Source: Haplosporangium gracile (lineage: Eukaryota > Mortierellomycota > Mortierellomycetes > Mortierellales > Mortierellaceae). Taken from it: a DNA stretch of 30,770 bases. Numbering within the stretch: the stretch's first letter is position 1; every line of letters starts with the position of its first letter. Positions 20,806 through 30,770 of the stretch are shown here, piece after piece. The notes beneath the pieces are model-generated. The model was not told the origin of the DNA and ran no database searches. It saw nothing but the letters and a program-made list of their open reading frames with translations. The translations under genes and the position numbers were made by a program. The stretch spans positions 9,958 to 40,727 of the forward strand of contig JAAAUF010000311.1 in NCBI GenBank assembly GCA_015499985.1. Reading direction: 5' to 3'.

Positions 20806-21547
20806 CGACAGGCAATATGGTTTTAGGAACATTTCATTCATTCAATTGACACATACAAACCCCTTGTTCCCAGGTGAAAGAATTAACCTATTTCAGGCGG
20901 CGTGGCAAAGAGAGAGGGGGAAAGTCGACCTGTGTGCAACAACAACAAAAAAAAAAAAAAGGCGACCTGTCCTTAACCAATAGTCAAAATCTTGTTGCCG
21001 TGTCCAGGTGGATGAGAAGTCAATGGTGAGGGGTATCAATGTATTGTCATCATCAGTGTTCCCTTCTTTCACTCTCTTTCCCTTCGACCTTTCAAGTAAA
21101 TCCATCGCTCCAAGATTTCAGACACAGGCAGCAAACAAACACAGACAGACAATCAGACAACCTTAAATAAGCCAGCCTCCTGCCCCATCATCCTCTATTT
21201 TTCTTTCTCTATTCTCACTCTCGTCTCTTCGTCTCTGCTCTGATTTTATTTTTGACTTTTTTTAGTTGTTATTGTTTATCTGCTCTTAAAGATTTCAGAC
21301 AACCAACAAACCTTCTTTTTCACTCTTTCTTGTCTTCTTTTCTTTTTCTTCTCTCCTCTTTCCTCCTCACCATCTTTCATTCCCCCTTTAACTTCTGTAT
21401 TATTACGCCCGTTGGTCGGCACACACTTCGCCCATTCATCCCCTTCCCTCTTCTTTATTACTCCTCCTACTCCCACTCCTAATACTCTCTTGAGTCTAAT
21501 ACACTTCTCTCCCTCTCCCTCTCCTCACCTCACATACCGTGCACAGG

Positions 21548-24500
21548 ATGTCAGACATCAGGAAACAGACGCCTTCGCCCCTCCCTTCCTCTCGCAACCA
21601 CCACAGCCACAACCACGATGATGTCCAGGGGATCGATATCATCAAGGCCACCCGCAAACCCACAAAGATGGACCACTTTCGTGCACTGGTCGCCCACAAC
21701 TTCCGGGTCACCCTCCGGGACCCGACTGTCTACATTTTTGGATCTGTCATCCCCATCATCATGATTGGTGCTGCCGTTGGTATTGTAAGTAAACTTCATT
21801 TGTTTATTTGCATACATCCCCATCCTTCTTGGCCTTTCTTGCTCTCTTTTTTTTTCATTTACTTTTTTGTCTCGAAAACCAGAACACACAACAAAGAAAA
21901 TCTTAAGGCGCACTGGAATTGATCATACTCACTCATTCCTATTCACGTTCTCTTTTGAAATGTAGTCCCTTGGTATCCAAAGTGGTATCCCAAAGATTAA
22001 AACTGGCACCGTCGATATGTAAGTGCAATGTTTTCTATGGATGCCGTTTAGTACGATGATGGCATGCCCCAATATGAGGGTCCTGTTTCGACCATCGACT
22101 CCTTAAAAAAAACGATCGTTGCTGATCTCTATTCCTCTTTCTTTTTCTCTCAAACAACACATAGGAGGGTGTTCACTGCAGGAGAGGCTGGACTGGAGAG
22201 CAATTATGTCACCAAACCAGTTGTCTACTTTCCCATCGTCCAGGCCGCTCCTGGACTCACCAACCTCACTAACTCGATCGCCCAGAACCTGGGCCAGATC
22301 TATCGCCCATTCAACCCATACTTTGCCAACTTCTCAAGCATGGACGACATTGCTAGCTATGAACATGCCAATGGAGAGGCCATGTTGAAGAACAAGACCT
22401 TGCAGGATTACAAACCCCAGATTGGATTCGAACTCGACGCCCTCGCAGCCTCAACATCGACTGCAGGAGGATTGGATCTGGGATTCACGTTGCTAACCGC
22501 CAATAACGACTCTATCCCTTACCTGTTGAGTGCCCTCAATGCGTTTACCCAGAATGTCGATGCGACCAGTGGAACTAATGGTGGAACTGCAGGAGCTGGA
22601 TTACGTTTCTTGTCGACCCTCAAGACTTTTGCTGCCCAGGGTTCTGAGAATGTTGACATTCCCAGTCTTATTGTCCCCTCGTTCATGACCTTTGGTAAGT
22701 CTAGACAAATTAATGCTATTTAATGCTTTCCGCAGTATTGATTGTCCGGGTTGCATAAGTGCCTGAGTCTACTGTTTGCTAACAATGAAGCATTTTGCTC
22801 CGCCTCTTTTATTAGCATTTTCGTTCTTCACCACATTTGTCGCATCCAACTTGGTCGCAGAAAAAGAACACGGACAAAAGCAACACCTCCAGAACATGGG
22901 TATCAAGCCTATCACCTACTACCTGGCTCGTTATGTGATCGACTTGATCTCGTTCTTGATCCCCATTGTCGCCTGCTTTGTCATTCTTGGAGCAGCTCGT
23001 CTTCAGATGATCACAAGTGGCTCTTGGGTCCCCTATCTTATCGTCCTCCTCTTTGCCGGTTTTCCTGTTATTTCCTTCGGCTACCTTCTCTCCCTTCCCT
23101 TCCAAAAGTCCCAGGCCGTAGGTCAGGTCCTCGGTGTTGGGCTTAGTTTGATCGTCTTTGTCCCTTACTTTTTCGTCCAGTTTGTCTTCCAGGGAGCCTC
23201 GAACTTGGCAATCGTCTTGGTTGGTTGCTTTATTCCCACCTTTGCTATGGAGCGTGCCATCTCGTCTATTGCTACTGCCTCGACCACTGGACAACCCTAC
23301 ACCATCGCTGAGGTGTTTGATATCCAGTACCCGGTCTTTTGTGCCATCCTTGTTTTTGTCGGTGTCACCATTGTCCACTTTTGCGTCATCTTCTGGGTCG
23401 AGAGCAGGAATCAGTCTCGTCGCTCCTTTTTCAGCAAAAACAACAATAACAATAACAAGAAGCGGGTCGAAGAGTCTCATGAGGCTGCTGCTCACCCTGC
23501 TGGCGGAGCTCTCAAGCGTCAGGACACTGCCATCTTGCTCGATGGCAAGTTCCGTGAACGGGATGCTGAGGTGATTGAGGAGACTTTGAGACTCAAGGGC
23601 CTCGAGGACGAGAACGATGCAGTCCGACTGTTGGGTCTCTCCAAGAGATTTTACATCAAGAGCAAGAAGCGCGATCTGATCATCCTGGACGACGTCTACC
23701 TGGCCTTCAAGAGGAACGAGTGCTTTGGATACTTGGGACCCAACGGTGCAGGAAAAACTACGACCATCAAGATGCTGACAGGAGCCGAGTCCCCTACCAC
23801 TGGTGGCGGCACCATCGAGGGTCTGTCAATTGCGCCCTTCCATGATGATTTGCGCTCGATGATCGGTATCTGTCCCCAGTTTGACATTATCTGGCCAAAG
23901 TTGACTGTCCGCGACCATCTCAAGCTGTTTGCCAATATCAAGGGTGTGGCTCCCGAGGATATGGAGGCAGCGGTCGACCAGATGGTGAACGAGATGGGAT
24001 TGGGGCCTCTGGGTAACAAGCGCGCTAAGACTTTCTCGGGTGGAAACAAGCGCCGACTCAGTTTGGCGATGGCGGTGATTGGATGCCCCAAGGTTGTCTT
24101 TCTGGATGAGCCCACCACCGGAGTCGATGTTGCTATCCGTCAGGCAATCTGGAACTCGATCCGCAAGCTCAAGAAGACGTCGTGTGTGATCTTAACTACC
24201 CATTCGATGGAGGAGGCCGATGCTCTGTGCGACCGGATCGGAATCATCATCAACGGACACATCCAGGCCTTGGGCACCTCGCAGCGGTTGAAGAACACTT
24301 ATGGCGCCGGTTACAAGGTCATTGTCAAGACTTACACCAACCACCATCTGGTGACAGGCGAGATGGAACGGACTGTTGGAGTTGGACGTGTGACTCTGGT
24401 TCAGGCTTTGGGATCCAGTCTGGAGTACGAGTTGACTCGCGTGGAGGGCGAGCGTACGACGGATATGCTGGCCAAGCTGTTTGCTCTGTTTGAGCAGAAG

Positions 24501-24602
24501 CGCAAGGAGTTGGGCATTGAGGATTACTCTGTCAGCCAGACCACCCTTGCTCAGGTCTTTATTGAGTTTGCCAAGGAACAGGCTGCACCCGAGGATAAGT
24601 AG
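21548..24602 (+). CDS. Half-size ABC transporter, ABCA subfamily (copy 2)
   Basis: This is a second ABCA-type transporter with one transmembrane domain and one ATPase domain. Four exons (21548-21784, 21966-22018, 22165-22694, 22816-24602) join to 868 residues. A Ser/His-rich cytosolic N-terminus precedes TM1 (FGSVIPIIMIGAAVGI), then a roughly 190-residue soluble loop rich in Asn, Ser and Thr. AEKEHGQKQHLQNMG marks the ABCA-type loop after TM2, followed by four more hydrophobic segments. The linker has an Asn run (SKNNNNNNKK). The ATPase carries Walker A GPNGAGKTT (581-589), Q-loop ICPQFDIIW, signature FSGGNKRR (680-687), Walker B VVFLDEP (700-706) and H-loop His736. SVSQTTLAQVFIEF is the family's C-terminal motif. 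It is clearly diverged from copy 1, with a shorter C-terminal region, so this is an old duplication or separate lineages. Exon 4 starts at ATTAG/CATTTTCG because that acceptor alone restores phase. Confidence 0.92.
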
Positions 24603-24912
24603 ATTGCTTTCTTCTCCTTCATTACTCTTTTATACGTCTTTATCTATTATGACCACATACCTAAATACCCTTTTTATTATTTTAAAAGATTGAATAAACA
24701 AACTTGCACATGAATGATGAACACAAAGCGATAACAATCAGTGTCTGTGGCGATTTTTTTCGGTTCCTGGTTTTTGGTGGCAAAAATAAGCTTTTTTGCG
24801 TTGTTCGCTGACCTACCCCTAACTAAATGAGTACGTCTCATTTACTTCGGTCTGGTCCACCCTTTCAACTTCACCCAGCCTCGCTTCATGTCCTAACTCC
24901 TTCACTCATGAT
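24603..24912. other. Spacer between ABCA copy 2 and the F-box pseudogenes
   Basis: This 310-nt region holds the 3' UTR of ABCA copy 2 with AATAAA at 24693-24698, then about 200 nt upstream of the decayed F-box gene. No coding sequence is recognised. Confidence 0.5.
24693..24698 (+). terminator. Poly(A) signal of ABCA copy 2
   Basis: AATAAA about 91 nt beyond the TAG stop codon of the transporter, in a T/A-rich 3' UTR. Confidence 0.5.
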
Positions 24913-25533
24913 ATGAGATCTCTTCCCATTGATCCATTGACATTCCTTGACGTCGTCGACAACATCATCCCTCAACTCGACTCTCAACAATCTCTCGCCC
25001 GCGCTGCACTTGTCTGCAAGGCTTAAAACATCCTCTACACACCAGTCCTCTGGCACGCAGTCTAGTACAGCTATGATGAACTCCATACAACTCCTCCAAA
25101 TTTCAGGCGGCACGGAGTTCAAGTCTGTCGACTTGAGGTCGGAAGCCTGGACGACTCGCTTCTTGAGCTCATTGCGGCGCCCCATTGTCCCCTTGCCGAG
25201 GTTCTAGACCTGTATGATTGCCATGTTACTCTCGAAAAGCTTGCTCGGTATCTGAGGACCCTTGAATCGACGCTAAGGCGACTCACTTTGAGAACGGCAA
25301 CAATATTTCCGGAAGAATTGATCTCTGCCCTTGTCGCTGTTGATTCTAGTGGTGATAGTTGTGGTGCTGAGAGCAGTAGTGACAGCAGCAGTAGTAGCAG
25401 TGGTTTTGCTGCCCTGGAGGAACTGGACTTGAGTTATTGTGAAGATATGGTAGTGAACTTAACTTGGGGTATGTTAGTAAAGTTGCTGTGGAATTGGTCG
25501 CATTTGGAGGCGTTAAAGGTAGAATGGATTTGA
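24913..25533 (+). pseudogene. F-box/LRR pseudogene, copy A
   Basis: Reading from ATG at 24913 gives an F-box-like start (LPIDPLTFLDVVDNIIPQLD, then ARAALVCKA), interrupted by TAA after CKA and, 13 codons later, TAG after VLWHAV. The same frame then stays open through leucine-rich sequence: VQVCRLEVGSLDDSLLELI, LAEVLDLYDCHVTLEKLARYL and ALEELDLSYCED. It ends at TGA (25531-25533), well short of a full F-box/LRR protein. Such proteins normally recruit substrates to SCF ubiquitin ligases. The stops fall in the middle of the F-box, where no GT-AG intron would remove both cleanly. A Ser-rich insert (SSSDSSSSSSG) sits between repeats. I call it a decayed gene, with copy B as its neighbour and relative. 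Confidence 0.75.
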
Positions 25534-25597
25534 CATGAATGGATGTTAATAATTGGGGGTCGTAGCTACGCCGTTTATCCTTTTCTCTTAGTTGTAA

Positions 25598-27254
25598 ATG
25601 AATAACAACAAGTACGCCCTCTATATCCTCCTCCTCTGGCGCGAGGTATATATCCACCGACGCGCCCCCAAGATACCTGATTCCAGACGTCAAGGAATCC
25701 ATGTCCGTCAATTGGAGATTATGAGCCTCAAGGATCCGCAGATGAATCATGTTGCGTCCTTCTGTAACTCTGTTGAATCGCCGATCCTGTGAGATTGTGG
25801 GACATCTGTCGGGAAGTTGGTCTCATATTTGAGAAGTGTTGAGGAGGAGTTTGAGGCGATTTGAATTAGATAGGGTTAAAGTCAATGTGGAGGAATTGAT
25901 TCCGGCTAGGGTCGCTCCTAGCGATTCCGCTACAGCTGGTGGCGTTAATGGTGGCGGAGTTGAATTTGGACTTTAATCCGTTTGGAGAATTGCAGGATCT
26001 TACTTGGGCTTCGCTAGAGGCGCTACTGAAGGCTCTTCCGCATTTGGAGCCATTTCATCTGGCTTGGGTCCGGATCCCCAAACTAGTCATCACGTCCGAC
26101 AGTGACCGTATTCAGGAGATGCCAGAGACTGATGCAGTGACAAAGGCCGTGGCGAAGGAGGAGGACATGACGCTCTTATGTTGAAAGACATTCGTCCTTT
26201 GGAAGTACCGATTAAGATTACATACCTGTCTATCCAAGGGATCGAAATGGACGACAGGATCATGGCCCAGCTCCTCGGCAAGGCTCCGAGGCTCGCGACA
26301 CCTCTCTTCAGTGAGGCTGAACACCTTACGGGCAACTTTCTAGAAACGGTCCCTATTATTTGCCCGGCGATCCCTACCTCAGCCTACACAATCTTTTTCC
26401 AGTCTGCTTCCGATGCGGATCATCGCTTGCAGTTAGAACAGTTATGCCTCGACCGATGCATGCTGAACGACCAAGCTCTGTATTACCTTGCCTCTTCATA
26501 AGTCGACCCCCTTCTCGATTTAACTATCTGTCTGTCGGACGACCGCGTCGCCGATACAGGAATTAAGGACTTGGTCTCCTGCTGTCACCGCCTGACGTCC
26601 CTCAGTATCTTGGACAACCTTGCGGTCACTATGGCGATCATGGCCGACGAAGACGAGACCACCAGCACTCATTCGCCAACAGAGTCAGAGCAGAAGAGGT
26701 GGGCCTGTTACAAGATCCTGAAGCGGTTGGATATTCGTAAGTTGGTAACTGTCAATCTTGGTCAGAATAATACGGCGGAGGATCCGAGGATTGAGAAGAA
26801 TAGAACGGCGTTTCGAAGGATTCGACGAGGGATCCGGATGTTGCTTGTACTGGAGGATTTGGCTGTGAGTGTCTCTGGGGTCGACGATGAACTGCTTCAG
26901 GGGCTCCTAGGGATTGAGAATGACGGTCAGGGGCGTCAGGAGCATCAGACAGACGAAATTGAGGTGAGGACGACAACATCAACAACAACAACCACAGACA
27001 ACGCAGGGAGAGAAGGAATTAGATCGTCCCATCATCACCACACCAACCAAGAGGTCGCTAGGACGTTGATTGGACCACGACTTCGGAAGCTGAGAGTGCA
27101 AGGTCTAAAGGACCAGGAGTACAGTGGAGATGACATTGATCGGTTTCTGAGAAACTTTCCAGGTCTGAGGTTATATCACAACTATCAGACACACAGGAGC
27201 ATGTACTCAGAAATAGCACAAGGGCTGGAAGATGTCGACACTGAAATCTATTGA
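25598..27254 (+). pseudogene. F-box/LRR pseudogene, copy B
   Basis: This copy starts inside what would be the end of the F-box (YILLLWREV, compare LYTPVLWHAV in copy A) and repeats copy A's order: IHVRQLEIMSLKD, GKLVSYLRSVEE, SLRRFELDRVKVNVEELIP, then AELNLDFNPFGELQDLTW. It is broken by a TGA at 25790-25792, frame changes near 25850, 25950 and 26175, and a TAA at 26499-26501. After that the frame is open to TGA at 27252-27254, covering LRR-like sequence (LTSLSILDNLAV, LRKLRVQGLKDQEYSGDDI) with Thr- and His-rich inserts. No intact F-box or start remains. At least five disruptions make a functional full-length product unlikely, though the long last frame could be recently inactivated or represent a sequencing-sensitive region. 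Confidence 0.7.
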
Positions 27255-27266
27255 CTGATTTTTTGA

Positions 27267-27272
27267 AATAAA
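27267..27272 (+). terminator. Poly(A) signal beyond the F-box pseudogene
   Basis: AATAAA 13 nt after the last stop codon of copy B. It is probably a relic of the ancestral gene's 3' end. Confidence 0.35.
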
Positions 27273-27466
27273 AGCGACAAGGCTGTGAAACGAGTTGTAG
27301 AGAGATGAAAAGCGGGAGTATATTATTGTGATATGTATGTAATAGATATAAACGAAGGGTATTTCATTCGCTGGTGAAGGAACGAATTTGAAAGCCGGCG
27401 ATGGGAAAGAACGCCAATGACGATTGCTTGGGGTGAAAGACAAGCTAGGTAGACAAATATGTCACC

Positions 27467-29045
27467 CTATGCCTTTCTGAATAGAATGAAAATCAATGAG
27501 CAGCCTAATGCAACACTATTATCAGGTGAAGTAATACAAAAAAAAAACATTCGTTAGGCCAAATTTCAAAAAAAAAAAAAATCACAGCAGCTATCAACGT
27601 TCTATCAGCAGCAAGAAGGTTCTTACCTGGCGCCATGGATCCAAATAAGCGAAAAGGCTTGGCTGGCAACAGTGCTGTTCAGTATCTGTCTCCGGAAGAT
27701 AGCAAAGAAGAGCATCATGAGGCCCATTAGGGGTGAGAGGCTACCGCAGAGGATTAAGATGGCACGCATGCGTTGGTAGGTCGACTTGAGGGTGTTGAGT
27801 TGTCGCTCGTTATCCTCGTACTCTGAACTGCTTCCGATCCGAGATGATACACGACCGACACTATCGTTGATTGTCGCCATGTTGGATGCGATAATTGTCA
27901 ACAGTTGCCTAACGAATGGAAAGCGATAAACAAGATAAGAAGCCGGGATCAGAGAGATAAACAAAAAAAAACCACACAGGACCACATCAGGCGAGCTTAC
28001 TGGTCTTCTTCACTCAAAAAATAGTATCGCATGTTACGCAGAGATGGCTAAACATACTTTCCGAAAAAGATGTACAGGACAAAAATAACACCAACAATAA
28101 AAGTCCAGACACCATACATGGCGGCAATCAAAGACTTGTAAAGGTCAAAGTCGCCGCGGTCAAAGGCGCGTCCAGCAAATGAGGCCAAGATCTGGTTGCT
28201 GATCAACGGCAGGAGGATCAAACCCATCAAGGTGAGATTCAATACCATGGGCGTGGGAAGGTAGACGCGTTTGGGGCCCATTAGGGAAGAAAGTCGACCA
28301 GCATTCTTGTCGTTAGTCAACTTTGTGGGCGATTGCGACTCGAGCTCGTGTGAGGCACGGCGTTTTTTGCTGGTGATTGAGAATGATGCTGGGGTCGCAT
28401 AGATGATGCCGACCAGGTAGAAGCCCATTGCGCCCGAGACGAACACCCATGGCAAGTCGGCCTGAAATGTTTGGCATTCGTGCAGGGAAATGCAAGATAA
28501 GGAGGGATGCATTAGTTTATGCCGAAAAGTGTACATGCATGGTAAAAAGAAAATAAGAAAATGACGAAGGTGTACTTACAAAATTTTCTAGAAACCCACG
28601 TCTTCCTTCGTTGACACCCGCAAGCAACAGCACAGAAAGCACACAACGGACTACATTGATGTGAATAGAGGGGGGAAACAAGGGTAAGTATCTCACAGAA
28701 CAAAGTGCATGAATGCAAACTAAAAGAAGGTAAAAAAAAGAGAGGAAATAAATGGTTGCACGTACAAAAGAAATAGCCTGCACACCAGAAGACAAAGCCC
28801 TCGGTGGGTCGAGGCCGGAAGGCCTTGTCGTTACGAGAAAACTCCCAGATTTTTTGGCCTTTCCACCAGATGTTATGGATCAAGATGCCAATTGAGATGA
28901 AGAGGAAGAGGAAAGAGGAGATGATGTGGGTGGTGTAAAGGAACGAGACATAGGTAACTCCCTCACAGTTGCCCTGGGACTGGACGCGCCAGTCGCAGAA
29001 TTCTGTAGAGTTGATTGGTGGTGGTGGTGGTGGTGCTATTTCCAT
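27467..29045 (-). CDS. Orphan seven-transmembrane protein, GPCR-like topology
   Basis: Five exons (29045-28766, 28650-28580, 28461-28058, 27908-27627, 27476-27467) join in frame to 348 residues. After a short N-terminus with a Pro run and an NST glycosylation sequon come seven hydrophobic segments: VSFLYTTHIISSFLFLFI; FVFWCAGYFFFRCVLSVLLL; WVFVSGAMGFYLVGIIYA; VLNLTLMGLILLPLI; YGVWTFIVGVIFVLYIFF; AILILCGSLSPLMGLMMLFF; and SQAFSLIWIHG. Between segments 3 and 4 is a basic Ser-rich loop (SKKRRASHELESQSP) with likely phosphorylation sites, and before segment 6 a charged loop (YEDNERQLNTLK). The topology fits a G-protein-coupled receptor with extracellular N-terminus, but I recognise no named fungal receptor class. 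The last 10-nt exon (RKA then stop) is uncertain, with a competing acceptor 30 nt upstream. A 12-nt micro-exon encoding EEDQ inside intron 3 is also possible. Confidence 0.7.
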
Positions 29046-30438
29046 GACCTGTGCTTTGATTCTTGAATGGGATGTTTTGAGTGTAACTTATGTGGATTGA
29101 AAAGGAAGAAGAAGTGGAGAGAAAAGTTAATGCAGGATGAAAGAAGTGAGGAGCGGAGGGCAGGTAGCGAGGTTGTCGTTGAGGGTTGTCGGGGATGCTG
29201 AAAAGGGTAAGTGAAAGGGCGTTGGTGTATCAATGCGAACAGTGCGTGCTGTTGAGTGCAAAAACGCGAGCTGATGGGCGAGAAATAAAATGGAGGGAAA
29301 GGTGAAGGGAATGGAGGCGTCAAAAGGAAGCGATTGAGAAATGAAAATAAGCGAAAAAGAAGAAAAGAGACGAACGGTAAAAAAGAAAAAGGTTTTTTGC
29401 AAAGATGATATGCAAAAAAAAAAAAAAAAAAAAAAATGTATTGTGTCGTCAATAGTAAAAACCAGATGCGTTGTCCTTCCGTACAGAGAAGGTACTCAAG
29501 GGATCATAACGCCACTGTCTTCTCTTTAGCCTTCTTGTTCACACTGGTAACAGGTCTATGATGAATCAATCTCAAAAGGGATAATCGAGGAGTAAAGAAT
29601 GAACGAGAGATAAAGTAAGAGAGACAAACAATAGGGGGAAGACACAAAAAGGCAAAGATCAAGGGAGTCCAGACCTGTTCAAAGATAGGAGAGGAAAAAT
29701 AAAAGAGAAAAAAAAGGAGGGGGGAACCCAGGAAAGGGACGGACAGAGAAAGGGGGTTGCCATTACTACCATGTCAAAAAAGAGGGGAGAAGCCATTTAC
29801 ATACCAGAGAGACATGAATGGGATCAAGAGCATTGTTATTCGTGGCCTGACAATTCGCCCAAGGTTGGATGCTTGTCTGTCTCTGTGATTGCAAGCCCGC
29901 TAGGGAATGATTGTCAACCGCGTGTATGTGGTTACGGAGAGAGAGGAAAAAGAAAGATGGAGACGGTGGTGGCTGTCATTTGTAGTTTCACCTGGGACCA
30001 TTTGAACACATAATCCACGTAGCTGTACAGAATGATGCGTTGTTGCTTGTTCGAATACAATGATGGCGATTTCATCTATGACTTTTTGTGAGCCTCCCTA
30101 AGACTCTGGATGCTAAAGTGGGTTTGTGCGCCTGCTGACAACGACATTTTTCCTTCTTCCTTCCCCTTATACTTCATGCAGGTAGCATCCTCATTTTTAA
30201 AAACGATGTCACGCACCTTAGAGGAGGGGGTTGCATTAACTCGTTTCACCCGCGGTTTGTAGGTACCGCGATTCGTTTACGCGCCTTCTATTCTTCCAAG
30301 AAACCAGAATGACAAAAACTCTACTCTGCGAATATCACAAAGAAGTGGGACAAAAACGGAGACAAATTGACAGAGTGTGACATTTGACGGAGAGATGGGT
30401 GTAAGGGACATTCATGCACGGCGATTATACAAATATGC
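29046..30438. other. 1.4-kb intergenic region without recognised gene
   Basis: The first 400 nt are C/T-rich on the - strand and form the leader and promoter of the 7TM gene. They include a run of 23 A on the + strand at 29414-29436. The remainder is purine-rich up to about 29760 and then mixed sequence. The longest + frame (29771-30013) has no family signature or exon context. No RNA gene or mobile element was seen. Confidence 0.5.
29414..29436. repeat. A23 homopolymer
   Basis: Twenty-three consecutive A (T on the - strand), upstream of the 7TM gene. It could be a promoter poly(dA:dT) tract; its length may vary between reads. Confidence 0.85.
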
Positions 30439-30667
30439 CTAACGACTATCTTCATCTCTTTGGGTGTCGTAGTTGCCCGTTGCCTTTGCTTTGTCAAGCA
30501 TGCCGCGAAGGTCCCTCGACGCGCTCATTTTTTTCTTTTCTTTTCCCTTTATCTGAGAAAGCTGTGAACCCATCCACTCTTGGAGTGTGTCGCAGTTACA
30601 ACTCCAGAGGGGCTGGGCAATAATAATCTCACCCAAACCCTTGAAGCACACTTCGTAACCGTTTTTC
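30439..30667 (-). CDS. Possible 3'-terminal exon of an unidentified gene (partial)
   Basis: A T-rich tract ending TTTTTAG (about 30668-30680, - strand) is a good acceptor. The frame that follows encodes KNGYEVCFKGLGEIIIAQ, PLWSCNCDTLQEWMG, a Lys-rich link and SRDLRGMLDKAKATGNYDTQ before TAG at 30439-30441. The composition is protein-like rather than low-complexity, and the upstream part of the gene would lie beyond the right edge. No family is recognised, and another overlapping frame is also open, so the call is tentative. Confidence 0.3.
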
Positions 30668-30770
30668 CTAAAAAGGAAAAATAATATAAAAATAAAAGGG
30701 GCTCATTCGGCAGGTTCGGGAAAAAGCTAGGCTCGGTTCCATCCTGAGGGAAAGACAGATTCACTTTACT

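Larger units (their letters stand above)
19579..21547. other. 2-kb intergenic region without recognised gene
   Basis: This stretch lies between the reductase and ABCA copy 2, both on the + strand. It contains a (TG)9 microsatellite (20624-20641), a 31-bp inverted repeat (20775-20805) and, from about 21190 to 21540, a long C/T-rich tract forming the leader of ABCA copy 2. Short frames on both strands show no family signatures, and several are low-complexity Lys/Arg or Ser/Phe sequences. I see no tRNA, rRNA or transposon remnant. Confidence 0.5.

Noticed and set aside
22812..23495. 227-codon open frame on the - strand
   Set aside because: It is antisense to the transmembrane domain of ABCA copy 2; the Asp/Lys-rich composition is what the reverse complement of hydrophobic codons gives.
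29036..29452. 138-codon - strand frame upstream of the 7TM gene
   Set aside because: It is Phe/Ser/Pro-rich sequence from a C/T-rich leader and includes the T23 run; no homology pattern.
1..30770. Transposon, CRISPR array, viral insertion or biosynthetic gene cluster
   Set aside because: No transposase, reverse transcriptase, long terminal or regularly spaced repeats, viral gene, polyketide or peptide synthetase was seen; a single monooxygenase is not a cluster.

Overview
The window looks like nuclear DNA of an early-diverging filamentous fungus. Every recognisable gene has several short GT-AG introns, and the proteins are eukaryotic: eS6, Sfm1, Coq4 and SBDS. Half-size ABCA transporters, an MscL-type channel and decayed F-box/leucine-rich-repeat genes together suggest Mucoromycota, probably a Mortierella-like fungus. 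That placement is inference from gene content and recollection, not a database comparison. No prokaryotic operon, CRISPR array, rRNA or tRNA gene, intact transposon or virus was seen.

Left part (1-11.5 kb). A last exon of an unknown + strand gene (45-92) faces the 3' end of eS6 (476-2550, -). Then follow, all on the - strand, a FAD-dependent aromatic-ring-hydroxylase-type monooxygenase (2901-5072), an MscL-type mechanosensitive channel with a C-terminal zinc-ribbon-like tail (5733-7349), and a half-size ABCA transporter (7923-11521).

Middle (11.5-19.6 kb). A roughly 2 kb stretch holds at most one small two-exon candidate gene (12235-12581, +). Then come SFM1 (13491-14588, -) and COQ4 (14856-16035, +) in head-to-head arrangement, SBDS/SDO1 (16215-17548, -) tail-to-tail with COQ4, and a glyoxylate/hydroxypyruvate reductase (18137-19578, +) head-to-head with SBDS. 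Its first ATG adds a mitochondrial-type leader.

Right part (19.6-30.8 kb). A 2 kb spacer with a long inverted repeat precedes a second half-size ABCA transporter (21548-24602, +). Next are two tandem, heavily disrupted F-box/LRR pseudogenes (24913-27254, +), an orphan seven-transmembrane protein (27467-29045, -), a 1.4 kb spacer, and a possible 3' exon of a gene running off the right edge.

The genes do not form one pathway. eS6, SFM1 (methylates ribosomal protein uS3) and SBDS (60S maturation) all touch the ribosome, and COQ4 and possibly the reductase act in mitochondria. I read these as ordinary neighbours, not a cluster. All exon boundaries below were derived by hand from splice signals, reading-frame phase and family conservation; every multi-exon model closes in frame. 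I found no clear evidence of a wholly new biological system. The most unusual items are the MscL-type channel, the orphan 7TM protein, and the ABCA pair with related palindromic elements in the spacers upstream of each gene.
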